Source of the DNA: Methanobacterium sp. BRmetb2
GTDB taxonomy: Archaea > Methanobacteriota > Methanobacteria > Methanobacteriales > Methanobacteriaceae
Length of the DNA: 64,000 nucleotides
Reading direction: 5' to 3'
Assembly: GCA_003491285.1 (NCBI GenBank)
Contig: CP022705.1
Coordinates: 1,299,501-1,363,500, forward strand
Shown here: positions 62,067 to 64,000 of the stretch, piece by piece
How the letters are laid out: each line of letters opens with the position of its first letter
Position numbering within the stretch: position 1 is the stretch's first letter
Position numbers and translations under genes: made by a program
Notes under the pieces: model-generated
Database searches by the model: none
The model's input: only the letters and a program-made list of their open reading frames with translations
Told to the model about the DNA's origin: nothing

Positions 62067-63887
62067 ATAAGAAAAGTAGAAAACTTTGCAAAATCTTATG
62101 AAGTAAAACTATCTGTAAATGCTATTAAAATCCTTAAAAAGAGATATTTACTCAAAGATGAGAGTGGTAAACTTATTGAAACACCATCAGGTATGTTTAG
62201 AAGAGTAACTAAAGCAATTTCTGTAGTAGATGAAATATACGAACCAGATATTGATTTAAAGTCAATTGAAGAGAAATTTTACGATTTAATGTCTAATTTG
62301 GAATTTCTTCCAAATTCACCAACTTTAATGAATGCTGGAACTCAAATTAATCAACTGTCTGCTTGTTTTGTTTTACCTGTTGAAGATTCTATGGGAGCTA
62401 TATTTGATTCACTAAAATATATGGCACTTATCCATAAATCAGGTGGCGGTGTTGGTTTTTCTTTTTCACAGCTTCGACCCCGGGGAGATGTTGTAAAATC
62501 AACTAAAGGTATTGCGTCAGGACCGGTTTCGTTTATGCGCATATTTGATGTGGCAACTGATGTAATTAAACAAGGAGGAAGAAGAAGAGGGGCAAATATG
62601 GCGGTAATGGATGTTAATCATCCAGATATACTTGATTTTATTTCGTCAAAGGTTCAGGAAGGATTGTTTAAAAATTTTAATCTGTCGGTAGCGGTTCCAG
62701 ATAGTTTTATGGATGCAGTGTTAAGTGATGGGAATTATGAATTAATAAATCCCAGAAATAGACAAGTGGTAAGAAAACTTAAGGCAAGATACTTATTTGA
62801 TAAAATAGTGGAGATGGCGTGGAAAACAGGAGATCCTGGATTAATTTTTATAGACGAAATAAACAGGCACAATACTGTACCTAAACTTGGAAAAATTACT
62901 GCAACAAATCCTTGTGGGGAACAACCACTTATGGATTATGAATCATGCAATTTAGGTTCAATTAATTTAACCAAAATATTTAAAAATGGTAAAATTAACT
63001 GGAAAAGATTAGAATACATTGTAAATGTAGCAGTACACTTTTTAGACAACGTAATCGACGTTAATAATTATCCGTCACCTAAAATTGAAAATGAAACACT
63101 AAAAAATCGTAAAATTGGTCTAGGAGTTATGGGTTTTGCTGATCTACTTTTAATGCTCGGAATTCCGTACGATTCAGTTCCCGCTTTAAAAATAGCTGAA
63201 GAAATTATGAAATTCATATCCAAAAAGGCAACAGAAGCTTCAATCAAATTGGGTAAGGAAAGAGGATCTTTTTCTAACTTCAAGGATAGTAAATGGTATG
63301 ATAACGGCTTTGAGACAATGAGAAATGCTACCACTACTACTATTGCCCCTACTGGAACTATAAGTATATTGGCTGGTGTTACTAGTGGTATAGAACCCTT
63401 ATTTGCAGTTAGTTTCGTTAGAAAAGTATTGGATGGTACTAAATTAATGGAAATAAACCCTGTTTTTAAGAAAATAGCAGAAAAAGAAGGATTCTTTAAC
63501 GAAAGTATCTTAAAAAAGATTGCAGTAAATGGTTCCATCCAAAATATTGAAGAAATTCCAGAAACAATTCGAAGATTATTTGTAACTGCTTATGATATCC
63601 CTCCACAATGTCATGTTAAGATGCAGGCCAGTTTTCAAAAATATGTGGATAATGCTGTTTCTAAAACAGTTAATCTACCTACAGACGCATCCCAGGACGA
63701 TATAAAAAATATTTTTATCTTAGCCTATAAACTAAAATGTAAAGGAATTACTATCTATCGATATGGAACTAAAAAGGAACAGGTCATATACCTTAACAAT
63801 TTCCCAGAAACGGATTCTAATAAAGAATATTTAAATGTTGATCCAGAATTTTCTGGGGGATGTCCTAAGTTTAATTGTCCTCACTAA
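62067..63887 (+). CDS. nrdJ: Class II (adenosylcobalamin-dependent) ribonucleotide reductase, start codon unusual
   Basis: From a stop at 62052-62054 the frame is open to 63887. Family features begin early: LSVNAIKILKKRYLLKD lies at 62109-62159, before the first ATG at 62193, which would remove it. Between them no ATG, GTG or TTG is in frame; ATA at 62067 or GTA at 62076 are the only candidates. Catalytic elements: Cys in QLSACFVLPVEDSMG, NPCGEQPL (Asn, thiyl Cys, Glu), and CPKFNC at the C-terminus as redox thiols. It makes deoxynucleotides with B12. With ATA the protein has 606 residues. Confidence 0.85.
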   Translation: MRKVENFAKSYEVKLSVNAIKILKKRYLLKDESGKLIETPSGMFRRVTKAISVVDEIYEPDIDLKSIEEKFYDLMSNLEFLPNSPTLMNAGTQINQLSACFVLPVEDSMGAIFDSLKYMALIHKSGGGVGFSFSQLRPRGDVVKSTKGIASGPVSFMRIFDVATDVIKQGGRRRGANMAVMDVNHPDILDFISSKVQEGLFKNFNLSVAVPDSFMDAVLSDGNYELINPRNRQVVRKLKARYLFDKIVEMAWKTGDPGLIFIDEINRHNTVPKLGKITATNPCGEQPLMDYESCNLGSINLTKIFKNGKINWKRLEYIVNVAVHFLDNVIDVNNYPSPKIENETLKNRKIGLGVMGFADLLLMLGIPYDSVPALKIAEEIMKFISKKATEASIKLGKERGSFSNFKDSKWYDNGFETMRNATTTTIAPTGTISILAGVTSGIEPLFAVSFVRKVLDGTKLMEINPVFKKIAEKEGFFNESILKKIAVNGSIQNIEEIPETIRRLFVTAYDIPPQCHVKMQASFQKYVDNAVSKTVNLPTDASQDDIKNIFILAYKLKCKGITIYRYGTKKEQVIYLNNFPETDSNKEYLNVDPEFSGGCPKFNCPH

Positions 63888-63910
63888 AATCAAATAATTC
63901 AGGTGATATA

Positions 63911-64000
63911 ATGATAGAAGTTGAAGTTAAAGCCCATGTAAACGATTTCAGTCCAGTTAAAAATGCTTTGGCCAAGTTAGATGCTGAGCTTATAAAAACT
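63911..64000 (+). CDS. CYTH-domain protein (class IV adenylate cyclase-like), 5' part
   Basis: The first 30 codons before the window ends. MIEVEVKAHV is the ExExK-type motif of CYTH proteins (CyaB adenylate cyclase, thiamine triphosphatase), which bind triphosphates in a tunnel. GGTGAT four bases before the ATG is a strong RBS. It lies 23 bp after the reductase stop and is probably cotranscribed. The rest is outside the window. Confidence 0.8.
   Translation, partial: MIEVEVKAHVNDFSPVKNALAKLDAELIKT

Overview
The window is chromosomal DNA of an AT-rich methanogenic archaeon, most likely of the order Methanobacteriales and close to Methanobacterium. The grounds are archaeal information genes (TBP, Cdc6/Orc1, prefoldin alpha, L39e, L31e, S19e, S3Ae, aIF6, STT3/AglB, archaeal Thi4), the methanopterin enzyme MptE, an MTH865-family protein and a classical Isf-type iron-sulfur flavoprotein. 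Ribosome binding sites are strong and of the GGAGGTGAT type. From memory, the order archease - Cdc6 and the presence of the PDCD5 homologue match the MTH1598-MTH1615 part of Methanothermobacter thermautotrophicus; no search was run.

Layout. 0-7 kb: an OB-fold membrane protein, surface-glycan genes (AglD-like, GT2, GT-C-like), a phosphohexomutase, a methyltransferase and an ASCH-TPR fusion. 7.3-14.9 kb: a long minus-strand run rps3ae - DUF92 - apgM - glmM - glmU - gamma-CA-like - hisC - nrdG, in which glmM/glmU make UDP-GlcNAc for glycan synthesis and connect to the oligosaccharyltransferase at 54-56 kb. 15-18.4 kb: redox and regulatory genes plus a probable small RNA. 18.7-21.4 kb: a self-contained membrane-protein/XRE/CPBP operon with an operator at its promoter. 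21.5-26.3 kb: MTA/MTI phosphorylase, RtcB, archease, Cdc6.

26.3-33.2 kb is an accessory (defence-like) island between cdc6 and mptE: a gene remnant, a TIR-domain protein, a divergent Type IIG restriction-modification enzyme, a DUF2971 protein, a lipoprotein, a structured-RNA candidate and a membrane coiled-coil protein. 33.3-44.9 kb holds metabolic genes (MptE, class V aminotransferase, B12/radical-SAM plus ThDP enzyme pair, acetyl-CoA synthetase, DCD/DUT, PfpI, tautomerase) and a chymotrypsin-like protease paired with a phosphoribosyltransferase. 45-50 kb is a dense minus-strand translation cluster (ftsY, pfdA, rpl18a, eif6, rpl31e, rpl39e, PP-loop ATPase, PDCD5, rps19e, YhbY, RNase P component 4). 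50-61 kb holds Fap7-like kinase, Thi4, DRG GTPase, CBS protein, STT3, topoisomerase I, a zinc microprotein, SerB with a coiled-coil tail, and TBP. The end has a hypothetical gene, a class II ribonucleotide reductase and a CYTH protein cut by the window edge.

Most notable: two conserved reading frames (ASCH-TPR and ribonucleotide reductase) have no ATG/GTG/TTG where the protein should start and appear to begin at ATA; two intergenic sequences fold as compact, promoter- and terminator-flanked RNAs (about 15.14-15.23 kb and 32.47-32.56 kb, the latter inside the defence island); and several genes under 60 codons are easily missed (L39e, a 58-aa membrane protein, a 52-aa zinc protein, a 32-aa ORF tiled by ATGA overlaps).
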